In this document: positions 1 to 12,900 of the stretch, one piece after another | Layout of the letters: every line of letters starts with the position of its first letter | How positions within the stretch are numbered: the stretch's first letter is position 1 | Assembly: GCA_009741485.1 (NCBI GenBank) | Contig: CM019217.1 | Location: 41,121,336-41,185,335 of the forward strand | From: Malurus cyaneus samueli | Taxonomy: Eukaryota; Chordata; Aves; Passeriformes; Maluridae | Length of the DNA: 64,000 nucleotides | Reading direction: 5' to 3' | Made by a program: the position numbers and the translations under genes | The notes under the pieces: generated by a model | The model's input: the letters and a program-made list of their open reading frames with translations, nothing else | Database searches by the model: none | What the model was told of the DNA's origin: nothing

Positions 1-769
1 GTTCCACAGTCTTGGCAGGAATGTGAACTATATTTTAAAAGGCAGATTTGTTTGGATCTTTTGTGATATAAGATGAAGTGTTTCCCTCAAGAATACCACA
101 GAGTCCTGCTCTCTGCACTGCAGAACTGGTCTGTTGCCTGCATGCATCACTGTGGGTGCAGGTACAAGGCAGCAGAGGTGCAGAAAGGAGTGCTCCATCT
201 GGAGACAGCATAAATTTGTAGTGCTCATGAAAATCAGGTTACTAGAGACAGAGACAAATGCAAGCAACAAAGCAAATAAGATTTAACTCTTTCAGGGCAC
301 AATGCACAGGAGAAAACCATCGGCAAAAGTGGACCATCAAAACAAAAAAAATGAAGCGTAGCTACTTGAGCAGATGATCAAAACAGTTTTCAAAATCATT
401 TCTTTCTGCAGTACTAGTGCTATGCCATAACATGCATTAATATTTTTTCTAGCAGAGTAAGTCAACAATATTTTCTATGCCATGCCACAGATCAAAGACC
501 TGGATACTGTTCCTACTAAAAATGACAACTGTGATAACCATTTTTGTTAACATTCCAATCACCCAACTATATTTTTTTTTCTGTTGGGAGCAAATATACA
601 GCTTTATTGAACCTTACCACATTTTCCTCTTTGCTAAAATGTAAATGGAATGATAATCTTCTTCCTCTATGGAAAATAAGATGCATTTTAAAATCTGTTT
701 ATACAGTAAAAGCATTGTACTATTGTAGCCCATGGAACATTTGCAGAGCATTTTCATTCATTTAATTTC

Positions 770-890
770 CATAAAATCAAACCTGTATCTTCAGGTCCCC
801 AAAGTTTTGAATAAATTTTGTGATGCCACTGCTGCTCTACTGCACCATTTCTTCTTAAACATTGTCAAGATACAAAGCAAGTTTTGAAGA
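770..890. other. Indel-noisy patch, left copy
   Basis: Between these points the alignment to about 20932-21060 breaks into many one-base insertions, deletions and local rearrangements. For example, 'gaataaattttgtgatgcc' faces 'gataattttgtgtgaatgcc'. The flanks on both sides match almost perfectly. Such clustering is typical of unpolished long-read fill and not of evolutionary divergence. Confidence 0.7.
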
Positions 891-3800
891 AATTGAATAA
901 AAATTCGTCTAAATACTGAGAGCAGACAAGGACAATCTTGAATCATGTTCACATTTCTGTAGAATCTCCCTCGTGCTCAGACAGTTCTGCGTGGTGAGTC
1001 ATGTTGGGATGTAAGTGATGTATCTAACATGCACCAAAACAAGTTACACAGTTACTTGCTCCTTATGAGAACAATAAAGTCTGCTGCCATAAGGACTGTA
1101 AATCCTAGGGGAATAAAGCACGGGGTAACCAGACACCCCACATAGGTCATGTTTGCAGGACTTTCCTGCTTGGATCTCTCTCCAGAGCTGCAAGATAAGA
1201 TAAGAGAACTTTCACCTTCACCTTTCTTGCTGTGCTCCTTTCCAAAGGCTGGTCCTTTCCATTCCCTTGTGCCTTGTATGAGTTTATGGGACTACACAAA
1301 TTACAATTCATGCCTGAGAATCTCTCACTTTTTTTTCAAGTATACGATTACACTTAAAAAGTTCAAACTTGAGTGCTAGAAATCTTGCCACCTCTGAAGT
1401 CAAATAAGGCACCACCCCACCAACTGACTGATCTTAGGAGAGCAAATGAGAGTCGTACAATTAGCTATTAAAATAATTTTATATAGAGGAGGCTTATCAG
1501 ATTTTCTGAAATAAGATCTCTTTAGAGAGTAGCACACTATGAATTTCAAAGTGCTATCCTGATGACTTTTACTCACAGGGGAATAAAAGATGAAATATAT
1601 ATTGATAGCTTTGATTTATGTAGTTGAGGTGAAATGACATATTTTTAGCAGTGTAGCTTTAAAAAATGTATCCAAATATGGATTTCATTCATTTGATAAT
1701 TTCTATTTCATCTTCTCAGTTATTACAAACTTGTGGGCACAATGGCCTGTTACAAGAAATCAATGNCTCAATTCTAAATTCATGTTTTTGAAAAGCTCTT
1801 CAACACATTGCTAATTTTGTTTGTCCTTGCTATCCATAAATGTCGCTGCCTCCAAATTTTATATTTACATGTTATATTTACCTGTGTTTATTAAGTGGGT
1901 TCATAATAAGAGGCAATCAGAAAGTGACAACAATAGTGCCCACTAATATGGTTAGATTTGGATAGAGATTGTAATATCTTTTCAGTATTTCTTAGGTAGC
2001 AGTACAAGGTAACCACTTTTAAGTCTGTTTCTCAGTATTGACTAGAATTACTTGATTATAGCTGATTAAACATAAGGAACTGTTTTCTACAGAACATCAT
2101 GACTCTTTTCAATGTGTTCTAACTTGAAAGAAATTCCTTAAGCAGAAAAAACTATCTATAAAAGCTTACCATAGAGACAGGCTGGAAGACTACACCACAG
2201 TCTCAGACAATCCTTAGATAGAAAAAAAAAAAAAAACAAAAATTAAAAGAATATGTCTGTTTAGTAAGTTACTTTTTTATGTCCTATGCCCAGTTCTCAC
2301 ACCAATAACTGCTGAGAAAACTCAGAACGTGAGAATTTTGACAAATATAGGGTCAGTCACTACAAACGGTATCTTACAGCTGAACACTCATGTTTAAAGT
2401 GTGCACATAAAGCCTTTAGCTCACGGAGTTGCCACAGATTGCCATGGGAACTGAGGTCAGGAACTGGGAATTTTTTTAGTGGAGGATCATAGATAAATCT
2501 AACTTTAAACTTGCATGAGAGGGAATTTCCTTTGGTTTGGTTACAGGTTCTACACCCTGTCTAGAAATACAGAAAATTTCTGAGCACTGAATGGATTCTC
2601 TCTATAACTCAAACCTTTAATGCTCTATTCTGTATTCTCATCCCTTCTTTTACAGCTCTGTTGAAAGCTGCTCATCAGAAAGCTAAAGTGCAGTTTAAGC
2701 AGAATATGAATTGGACTGTTAAAGCTTTCTGACAATGCTCTTCCAGTATAAATCAGTATGTTTATGAGGATCTAAAAATTTTACAAAATAACTGTGTCTC
2801 TGTGCTCACTCTTTGATAATTCAAGCAGGGATTTTATGTGCTTGAATTCATAAAAACAGTACAATTCCAGAGAATTAATGTTTTAACCCAAGAGAGAGCT
2901 ACAGCTCATTTCTAAAGATCACATTTCTGAAGTGCAGCTTGACTTTAGCCATCCATGATTCAAGCACACACGTGCATTTAAGGTGGGGAAATTTTTCAAA
3001 ATTTTTGGAATTGTCCAACACACAGAAGGGAATATGAGCTCTGTTTAAAGCATATATTATCCCAAGGGCCTACTGAAAAAGTGGGGAAACAGATGTTTCT
3101 TGTGTCTTCTGCTTCATGTGCTGAGCTTGCTAGAACCAAAAGCTTAGAAATTTCCCCTCTTTGGATTTTACATGAAGAATGGAGAAATCCAAATAAGGAA
3201 TTATAGTTTTGACTTCACTCTTTCCCAAGAGTTTCTCAACAACAGTTCGTTTCAATGAAACATTCCACCACAACATATTTTTTAATCAATTTTATATAAG
3301 ATTTTCCTTATCGGTTGAGTTGAGAGCACTAAAATTTCAAGTGTGAAGACATGCATATGGTTGATAAATCTCAAGTTAAGAAAACAGTTCTTAATCCTGG
3401 TGAACCCCAGAAACTGTAGTTTTGTTCTGTACAGAAAATAAATATGCAACAGTAACTGTTGCTGAAGATAACTTCAAATGCAAATGGAATGAATTCCTTG
3501 TAAAAGGAATTTTATGTGAATGCGGAGAAAACTGGGAATTATTTAGTGAAAAGTGATCACATTTCCACCAGAAGATAGATGCCAAGAAACAGTAGTCAAT
3601 ACCCCATTAGCAGGTCCATTAGACCCTTGGAATAGAAACACATTTTATTTTAGACAGCTAAAACAATTGTAAGTGAATTTTAACAGCTGAAGAAATGTAC
3701 TTGCTAATCTACAATTACAAAAGTTAAATAAATTAGTCATGCCATCACCATTACTTTTGCTGCATAAAAAAGTTTGTAACTTGTTATAAAACCCATTATC

Positions 3801-4668
3801 AAATTGTTCATTATGACTACACACACTTTGATTGTTAACGTTGTGTCAGCATTTCCATTGCAAACATTTCTTTCCAGAAGTCTATGATTTAATCATTACT
3901 GAAATTCTAGAAGATGTTTATAGAGATGGTTCCAGTATAGTCCTAAAAGACTTATAGAATACAAAAATAATATTTATCATTTTATATAATTATTTGAGGT
4001 TCAAAAATTTCTCAGTTATGAATATACAAACATCTATCCAACTCAGATCAAAACTGACAGCAAAAGCCCAGAAAAAATATTTTTCAAGACTCAAATGTTA
4101 AAAACATATAAACATCCTCATTTATTCTCAAAATTCAGTTAATTGCTCAGAATATATTTCTTCATGCAAAGTACTGTTACTTTCATAGTATCTCATTTGC
4201 AATGAATACAAGGAGGAAACTAGAATTTATTTTTGCTGATCCAACAGGATCTGGCCCGTATTTCACACACATTATCAGTAAAAGTACATTATTGAACTAC
4301 TTACCGACATGATTTAAAATAGTTGCCTTGTCTCATTCCACTTGAAATCAGAAATTCTTGGTCCACAAATTCAGATTTCATGTTTTGTTTTGTTTTTTCT
4401 TTATCATAATTTAAAAAAAATGGATCTTAAGAGCTCATGTGAGTCTTTTCTGCTCAGGAAAGTTCTACTGTTGGAGAGAAAAATGTACACAAAGAAGTTA
4501 GGAAAGTATATTGCACTGCATCCTCTGGGGTAGTCTGTCATGGAAGAATATGTTATTTGAGTTTTGTGAGCCAGAGTGAAAAACAAATTCTATACCTTCT
4601 TGCAGGTCTAAGAAATGAAAGTCTCATGTAGGACTCCTCTGTTAAAAGTGCCTTTCATAATACAAAAT

Positions 4669-4688
4669 AAAACAAACAAACAAACAAA
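4669..4688. repeat. (AAAC)n simple repeat
   Basis: About five units of aaac. The right-copy counterpart near 24826-24848 is disrupted by indels in the noisy patch. Confidence 0.8.
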
Positions 4689-4956
4689 TTCTGGTCTAGC
4701 TCAGTTGTTCAAAATATAACACTACCAGTCAAGAATTTTTTTTTTAAATACAGTGATCCAGCTGCACTATAGCTTTTTTTAAACCAAATTTGGTATTGAG
4801 AAGAGATAAATTTTCTAAGTCCTTTATTAAATTTTGCCTAGCTGCTCTCACCATGTCAATTTTTTCCACATTTCAAGATGATGAAAATTAATAGTGGATT
4901 GATCCTGGTCTATTTGAACAGAAGACTTCAAATTTAACCCCATTATAAAGAGCTTA

Positions 4957-4961
4957 CCGTG
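4957..4961. repeat. Target-site duplication, left side of LTR
   Basis: The five bases ccgtg directly precede the TGTCGTGG start of the solo LTR and are repeated directly after its CCATGACA end. Confidence 0.85.
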
Positions 4962-4991
4962 TGTCGTGGTTTGAACTGTGCCCACGACGTT

Positions 4992-5007
4992 CCCTCCCTT
5001 CCCCCCC
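4992..5007 (-). promoter_or_regulatory. G-quadruplex-type motif near LTR edge
   Basis: The plus strand reads ccctcccttccccccc, so the minus strand has four G-tracts of three or more with loops of one to two bases. This meets the common G3+N1-7 rule. It lies 30 bases inside the LTR edge. In the right copy the equivalent C-tracts are partly shortened, probably by sequencing error. Whether it folds or acts is not known from sequence. Confidence 0.45.
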
Positions 5008-5905
5008 ACCGGAGAGGGAGAAGGGAGAGCGAAACCCAATTAACACGAAAATTTATGGCTTTGAGATAAACATAATTGAAGAAAGATACCTATGTACTCC
5101 ACAAAGAGTCAGACAGGCTACATAACTTAAGTTGCAAGATAGATTTATTACTACACACTACTAAGAAGAAGTATTACGCACTGGGTGAAAAACAAAGATA
5201 GGGATATTTACAAAGAGAAGAAAAATAAAATGGACATTTAAGACACCTGTTACACTTTCCCAGGGACTCATCTCTTCTTCCAAGTCCCCCCATCTCCACC
5301 CTCCCATGTTGTCCCTCACACAAGGGGGCAGGAGAATGAAAGTCTAACACAATCAAAACACTCAGCTGTTGTCCAAGCTTGAGGAGAAACATTCTTACAG
5401 CTCCAGCTGTGGGATGTGTCCTTTTCTGAGAAACAGTCAGTGAAAACTGCTAATGCAGAAAGGAACTTCTTTACCTCACAGGAGAAAAGAAAAGAAATTC
5501 CTTCATAGCCCATGTTGTTTTTTTCAGCGACATGAGTCCGATTATCACAAACCTCCTGGCAGAACACAAAACACAGCTTCTTCTACATCAAAACTTGTGG
5601 GGGGAGCAAACCTCTTCTCTATTTCTTGGCTTCGTAATCAAAAAATAGTCCGATCCTCAAAAGGCCAGGGTTTTTTTCCTCACAGCAAGGTCGCTTATTC
5701 TCTATACAGGTCTCTCTCAATATGATGAAATAGTTCTTTTCAAGAAAACTTATCTCCTCCAGCTTGTCCGAGAAACAGCAAGGGCACAGCTTCTTCTTAC
5801 TGTCTTGATCTTTAGATGTCTCCATTTCTCTTCTTACATCTCCTCACCTCCTGCTCTGGTTTTTTTTCCAGTGCAAGATACTAAACTACATGCTATCATT
5901 ACCTA

Positions 5906-5916
5906 AACATGGCGGC
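5906..5916 (+). promoter_or_regulatory. YY1-like site in LTR
   Basis: The sequence aacatggcggc matches the AAnATGGCGGC core bound by the zinc-finger factor YY1, and overlaps a GC-rich octamer gcggccgc (5912-5919) unusual in this AT-rich region. It is kept in the right copy at 26094-26104. YY1 sites are known in other retroviral LTRs. Function here is inferred from motif match only. Confidence 0.4.
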
Positions 5917-6117
5917 CGCATCTATCTTGTTATAGATTCTTTCTTAATACTACAAAATACGTCATCACAGAGGTGTAACTATCCTGTGTAATTGGCCCGC
6001 CTGATGGTCAGCCTGTCCATCAACCTCAGAACCAATGATGGGTTGGCTCTGAAACACAGAAGGGGGGCAGGGCTCCCTTTGCTGGAGAAGAAGGAGACAC
6101 CCCTAGGACTTCTCACA

Positions 6118-6128
6118 GCAGCCATCTT
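6118..6128 (-). promoter_or_regulatory. Second YY1-like site in LTR
   Basis: On the minus strand this reads aagatggctgc, one base from the YY1 consensus AAGATGGCGGC. It lies about 200 bases from the first site, in the opposite direction. The right copy keeps the core. Confidence 0.3.
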
Positions 6129-6187
6129 TGTGGTTTCTTGATCCCCATCCTCCACCACCAAAAATTGGACCAAGCAAAACCATGACA

Positions 6188-6192
6188 CCGTG
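6188..6192. repeat. Target-site duplication, right side of LTR
   Basis: The five bases ccgtg directly follow the LTR end and match 4957-4961 perfectly. This fixes both insertion boundaries. Confidence 0.85.
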
Positions 6193-9100
6193 AAATGCTC
6201 CTTTCCCACTAATCCATAAGATCAGTGGAATTCCTAAAACAAAACCCTGTGAATGTAGGGTTTTCCTTTGAGAGGTACAAAAATACAAAAATGAAGGACT
6301 GTTACATGTGTGCAAGGAGTAGCAAGAAACAAGCACATGGTGCTCAATCCAAGATTCCTATACAAACCTAAAGGTAAAATAAGTGGAGTACAAGCATTTA
6401 AAAACTTCTTGGTTCTCCAGACTTGCAAAGAAATAAATGTGACTCTTTTCTTTTTTTTTTTTTTAACCAGACACAATTGGAAAAAACAAATTTTGGCATT
6501 CTAGCATTCTACTGGCCAAACATCTCTCATACAGTTCAAAACCTATTTTGTAAAAAACTACATTCTCCTGCCCTCCCTGCATGCCCTTCCCAAACCAAGA
6601 TTGAAAAACAATGTAACCGTCTTCCTCAGCTTTCCACCACCACAAAGCCTGTTGTGTTTTCTCTAATTCCTGGATTCAGAGAATAGCCCTCTCCAAAACT
6701 GTATTTTCACAAGCATTCTGTATATTTTAGAGCAACTTACATGTCTCTGGATGCCGTTGCCTATATCAGGAGGCTCCTCTTACAGCAAGAACTGTACCTC
6801 ACATCCCTGCAGCACCAGTCTCTAGCTTTGGGATCTCTTACACCATACATGCTTCCCAGCCCTATACACCCACAGCTGTGCCCAGTGGTCAAAAATCCTG
6901 GAAGAGAAAAAAAAGGAAGAGAGAGAAATATCTTTCAGCATGGCTCAAGATAACATTGTCTCCACAAAGGCTTTATCAAAAGTGTTTGCTGTGTTTTAAG
7001 CACTTTTTAAGTAGGAACCAAAAATTTAGTGTTAGCTCAGATAATATCCAAATTATTCTCAGTACAGTAATTCTCATTCATTTAGATACATTAACATCAA
7101 TAGTCTACTAATAAGAATAAAAAAGGACTTAAAATGATCATGAAAAAAAAAACTTGCTATCCACCCAGTTTCTCTCATGTTGTAGTCCCTTCCCAATGTC
7201 CTCCTAAATCACAAGATTGGTGATTTCTGGTCTTCACCAAGCAGAGCTCTCCTGTGAGGTGCTGCTGTGAGTTACCAACACTCATGATTATCCATCAGGA
7301 GCAGCACAATAATGGTGGTGGTGGGACTATTTTCCTCCTCACTCTTGGACTTACTTGAATCTATTTTTAAATATTTTCTCATCACAGTCTACTTCCTCTG
7401 CCTTATGCCCCCCTCTCCACTGGCTTTCAGATGAATTTTGAGAGCTGTAGAATAAGCTCTCACTGTCTCAGTTGGTACAAAGGACTGTTGTTTCCTGGAA
7501 TACCACATCACCTGGTACACTAGACCTGTTAATCTACTCCCTACGTGTGTCAAATATCTAGGAGGAAGTTGAGTGAAAGATAAGCAAGAGTCAACTCTAG
7601 AAAATTGCTAAAAGAAGCTAAAATCAGTTCAGGGCTAAGTCCTGTCAGGTCAATACAAAGACTATCTACTTAAACTAACCATGGAAAAATTCCTATTTAC
7701 TAGGCTGTAATATATAACTGTTGGTTGTCTGGATTCTGGTTTCTACCCTTCCTTCATATTTTCCATTGGCCAGAGGACAAGAAGAGATGGGTAGAGAAAG
7801 CAATGAGCAGCAACTCCAGCTTCCAAACAACTCCAATACACAATGTGTATACTGCTATAAAAATTCTTCTTACTAGAACTATGTAGTAAAAAAAAAAAAA
7901 GCATATGTCCTCTTTCTGATTTTGCTCTTAAATATTCCAGACAATTCTCTTTACTTATTTTTCTTCCTTTTGGAATTTAATAATGAAAAATCTCTAGGCT
8001 TAGTTTTAGTTTTGTACTTCAGTGTTACCTGCTACTAAGGACTGCTTTTCTGACTGTGGCTTTCGAATTATGTAAAATCACAATGACTGTTTAGAAATCC
8101 ATTGTTATTTTTTTAGCATGACTGTAGAAGTTACTAAATAAATAAAGTAAAATTCAGAAAATAAAGGGGTAAGATTATTACTGTATTCCACAGACTCAAA
8201 ACAAACCTTCACATTTTAATTTAGTTGTGTCTGAATAAAGTACCATACTGAATAATTGGATGTCTTAAGGAACTTGGGGAAGAGTTTGGAGGCATTACAG
8301 ACTCCTACTTATTAGAAAATTATCATTGCAAAATACAGTGATGGATGAGTGGTTCTTAGGCTCATTATTTATCACTTGTAATATTCTTTTTCCAGCTCAC
8401 TAGCTAGAAACTCCCATGCAGAAAAGTAACTCATAACTGCAGGAATTGTTACCATCCCTTCATTTGAAATCAGTGTGGCTCCAGCACCATTTATGTCTTG
8501 GTTACACCAAAGCATTCTAACAACACACAGATTAGTGAAGTGAAAGATCACTATAATTCAGACTCATGACAGTTGTACATTAACATTTATGTCTAAAATG
8601 ATTTTTGTAGACTATTATTTAACACTGCCACCGAAAACGGTGACATATTTTGCACAACAAAAGAGAACAATAAAAATATTTTTTAAGTCAAGGGGGAAGG
8701 TTAAATGTTTTTTGAGATAAATGTTTGTTGCAAATCTTGCAACATCGTCAGGGTTTTTTGAAAGTCATTGCAGAAAAGTGTTTCTGAGACATCTCAGAAA
8801 ACTAACATGGTGCAGTTATGTTTCTTCCTATCTCCTGATATTCTTGCTCCTGCTATCAAGCAGAAACTAGAAATTGATTTCATCAACTCTGAGCCTGAAA
8901 TGGATGACCTCTAGATCCCAGGTAATGATAGTAACAGCAATTCTCATTCTTAGAAAAGCAAGAGCATTAACAAGAAAAGTAGCAGGTCTCAAGGAAGGAA
9001 ATAAAATGGCAACACTGAAATTCAGTGCTAAACACTACAGCGCATTTAAAATAAAAATAAATGTGGCTACATAAATAAGAACATCTGATGCACTAAATTC

Positions 9101-9972
9101 ACTTTGCACGTGTGGGGAGCCTCCTCCTTACCTCTAAGGTCCAGTGCTTTTTTTCATAAATTATCCATTGTTTTACTTCAGCTTTTCTTCCATTGACACC
9201 AAGCTGATTCAACAATTTTCTCTGTGCCACTGTCAGTGTTTGAATATGTCTTCAATTACTTTCACATGACCTGAATGATTTAAGAACTTGACAGAGGTGA
9301 AACAGTCTCAAAAAATAATTGCACTTATACAATTTCAATTAAAATGGAGGCGAAAGATCCTTTGAATACCTGCCCTCAGAGAAAGACTTTAGGGTGACTT
9401 TTAACCTTCGTAGACTCCAATGTCAAACTGATCTGAGAGAAATCTATAGGGAAACAAACTGCCTTGGTTTCTAGATTTTAAGGAAATATTTGTTATGGAA
9501 AGAAATATTAAAATAATTCTAAATCTCTGACACTTATTACTGTCCTTCCAATTCTGTTTCCAGAATAAAAAATATATTAATTGGTATATCAATATATTTT
9601 CTATAACCATCACTTTAAACCCTGGAACATAAATCACAGACATTTTTTGTACTAAGGAACTAGTAAAGAATAGTCGGAGGATCCAAATAAATCTAGGCCT
9701 CTTTCCTAGCATGACTGAAACAACCCTTTTTCCTTTTAATTTACCTCCATCAGCTCAAAAAGAAAGATACTACAGTGAACTATTCTAGGAAAAATGTTGC
9801 TATAAATATTTGTCCTTTATTAGTTCTAGTAGTGTACAATGTACAGATATTCCTTACCTTGCTCTACTAGACTCATAAGGAATCTCTATTGTTTTACTTT
9901 TTCACCTGCAGTATGATATATTTAACCGTTGTTTAGCTGTACTTAAGTAAAAGTGGCATCAGAAACATGGTT

Positions 9973-9989
9973 AAAAAAAAAAAAAAAAA
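9973..9989. repeat. Poly-A tract
   Basis: Seventeen A. The right copy has eighteen at 30159-30176. Confidence 0.9.
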
Positions 9990-12900
9990 GCCATTATCAA
10001 AAGATAAAGCCTATGAAACGACCCTTTGAGTTTTGTCTCTAAAAAAGTCTGTCAACAACTATGCGCAAGAGAATATCCCCATTTTTTTGTACACCACTAT
10101 TTCGCACCCATGGAAATGAACAAAATACTCCTTAGGAACTTCCATACCACACAGAGATCACATGTTGAGTTAAATACAAAAGTTGTGGTTTTTTTCTGTA
10201 GTATAAGGTGCCTTTGGTATTCCACAGACAAATAATGTTCATGACAGAAAAAATCAGGCATTATCCAATAAGGACAAACTCTGAATCAGGTGTCTTCCTC
10301 AGGGGGATACAGATTTATGTGGGTTTGGATTCTGATTCAGAGATTCTACTGGAACAAAGAAGTCAGACGTTTATGCACACACACATAGAAGCAATTCATG
10401 TTGTTTTACTACAGTTTATTGTATTAGAACTCCCTATCTTTACATGTGCTGCATTAAGTTTATCAGCAGAGGTGCATGTTCTGCTGGAGAATTAACCAAA
10501 ACATATGCTGAGAACAGCACTGACGTTATATACAATTCTGTGTAGGGATATCTGCAAAAGAAGGGTCAGGATCAATTCCATTAACCAGAAAGCATCACTG
10601 AGACAGATTTTAACCCCTTGGATGTAATTATCATGATTGTCATTGACACCACTCCATCCTTTTAATGGATTGAATGCCATTAGGTACTGAAGCTTTTACT
10701 AAGATTGTAAAGTTATCCGGGGCACCTAAGGGTGGATATTTTGTGTCAGACTCAACTGCTACTCCACATTGAGCCAAATCCAGTTTTAAATACTATTTTT
10801 TTTAAAGGAAGGTGTGACATCTTTTTATCATTTAGTCTTATTTTTATTTGCAGGTACTGATACAAACTCATAATGGAGACTGAGACAATTCAAATCTCCT
10901 TTTCACCCAGAATTTTCCTGGAGGAAGAAATGAAGAAAGTTACAACTACCATGGATTACAGAACCTTTCTGGGACCTTGTCTCCTTACATATGCCCCACC
11001 TGCTGTGGAAGTGTGGGTTGCAGTTTTGTTTACGAACAACTAAGCAAGCTGCAGCTACTGATTCATCTCTGCACGGTGGCTTCCAGGATGGCCTCTGGAA
11101 AGCTGTTTCCACACAAGGAACAAACACAGAATAAGCTACAAAAAGACAGACATACATCTAGCTCTATATGCTCTTTAAGATGCATAACGAAAGTCACAGT
11201 CTTCTAATTACTAAGATCCTTAATGAATTCAGGCATTTCAGTTTTGTTTTAAGCAGAGAAATGTTTTGAGCAGAGAGCTATACCAGATGAAAATCTGACT
11301 AAATTTCTACTGAATTGTGCCAGGATCAAGAAAAGATACATTCAGCTGAGAATGTTGCTTGCAAGGCCTTTTAACCTCTCCTATAGAAATCAGACCGTTA
11401 AATAGAGCTCAAGGTTTCTCTCCACATTCACCTGCCCATCAAGCTCTTGAAGACCTTTCTTGTCTCTCAGATTTTGCATTTGCTACCTTCTGAGCTGTTA
11501 GGCACAGAGCAATATTGTTTGTGCAAATGAAAAAGTATAGTCCTTGTCTTTTGGAATATATAAAAAATACAGTATCTTACAGTGTAAAAGAAGGCATTTA
11601 CTGATCATAATTAAAAAAATAATAGGTTATTTAAATATACATGCTTTATTTAAGCATTTCTTTAGAACAGTTGAAGGATTTGAAATCTTTACTTTTACAG
11701 GCTCCTTTAATCCTGCATTGAACAACTTTACACTAACCTGAGAATGCAGAGATTCTGTGACAAAGACAAGATATTAAAAATTAAATTCTTCAAAACTAAA
11801 CATTGCTGCAGACATCTCCCTTAATCTGTCACTTCTTCATGGATGTGGAACACATGTAACCAGCCTCACTGTAGTATCTGAAGGTACCAATGTCAAAAGC
11901 TCTACAATTATTCAGTCAGGGTGCATTGATCTAATTAAGAAGCACAGCCAGGTCTATGCACGTCTGAAACATTTCCTCTAGAAATTCATTCTAAGAACAT
12001 TTCTTCTTAGGCTGTTAGTAAAGTGGGTGGGAGGAAGAATCAGAAGAAACTGTATGCAGAAAAAAATGATTATGAATATAAATTATGGTGGAGAACATTT
12101 ATGAAGTTTCTGGCCTGAGATTTTTATTCTCTTTAAAACTCAAAATCAGGAGTTACAAATTGTGGGTTAAATATAAATTCAGAGTAGCTATAGTCTTCCA
12201 TTGAATAATATTATGTTACCAAGATCAGTATTTTCCCCTAACCATTTTTTGTCCTTATCCAATCACAAAATCATTTTATAAACTAGTAAACCGGTGTTTG
12301 ATTATACAACAAGCAGCAACTAAATTTTTTACACAGTGGAAATTGNTTTTTACCATCTGGTTTTAATTACTGGGAAAACACCTAAAGCAATTTTGGTGGA
12401 CCATCAGTAGTAGCTGTTTTGCACAGTTGTGTAGAGGCTCCAATAAAGTTCAGATTAACTGCATATTAGTCCTCATAAAATTATTAAATATTGAGTGAAT
12501 GCGTGCCACTTTGTCCAACTTATCCAGACCAGAATTCTGCTCTGGAAATTTTAAAGGAACTTTCACATAGCCTTCAGTAAAATCATAGAATGACTGAAAT
12601 TACAACATTATAGTTATTACAATATTTTCAAGACTGACTCCATAAAGAAATCAGTTACATACTTGAATTTCTCAGTTTTAAAGATATAAGGAAGAAAAAT
12701 AAGTCAAATTTGCCTTTTACTATATTTTGAGATAAATTACACATTTAGTCCTCATTAGTTCACTAAACTTTTGAAGTATGCACTTAATATTTCATATTAC
12801 ACTGTGAATATGAGAAGAAGTGTCTAAAGAGGATGTTATCTATTTGAAGAAAAATTGTCTCCTTTGAATTTAGCAATTAGGAATTAAATTTGGAACTTCT

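Larger units (their letters stand above)
1..4956. other. Left copy, upstream part: no gene seen
   Basis: AT-rich non-coding sequence with an A-run at 2222-2236 and one ambiguous base at 1766. Small open frames (for example 1149-1379, plus) are unrecognised and not supported by any domain. The right-copy counterpart is 20166-25121. Confidence 0.6.
4962..6187. mobile_element. Solo LTR of an ERVL-like endogenous retrovirus, left copy
   Basis: The element starts TGTCGTGG and ends CCATGACA, an imperfect terminal inverted repeat with the usual TG...CA boundary. It is flanked by a perfect 5-bp direct repeat, ccgtg. Five-base target-site duplications are usual for ERVL-type elements, and the ends resemble bird ERVL LTRs that I know. 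No gag, pol or env remnant, primer-binding site or second LTR is present, so this is a solo LTR left by recombination. At 1226 bp it is long. Orientation is unproven. A minus-strand AATAAA at 5144-5149, about 180 bases from the TGTCGTGG edge, would suit transcription on the minus strand with a long U3, but AATAAA also occurs on the plus strand near 5222-5228. All small open frames inside are chance frames. Confidence 0.85.
3120..6230. other. Large indel-noisy patch spanning the LTR, left copy
   Basis: About 3 kb differ from 23285-26400 by very frequent one- or two-base indels in both directions, many at homopolymers, while flanking sequence is nearly identical. For example, 'gaaaataaatatgcaacag' faces 'gaaataaatatgaacag'. 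The patch contains the repetitive, partly GC-rich LTR, a likely place for a short-read assembly to break. Open frames here are unreliable because frameshifts differ between the copies. Confidence 0.8.

Noticed and set aside
5979..6209. Open frames inside the LTR, possible viral protein
   Set aside because: They lie within the LTR boundaries set by the terminal repeats and target-site duplication. No gag, pol or env motif is seen.
8726..8745. Small hairpin gttgcaa/ttgcaac
   Set aside because: A seven-base stem with a three-base loop is expected many times by chance in a window of this size.
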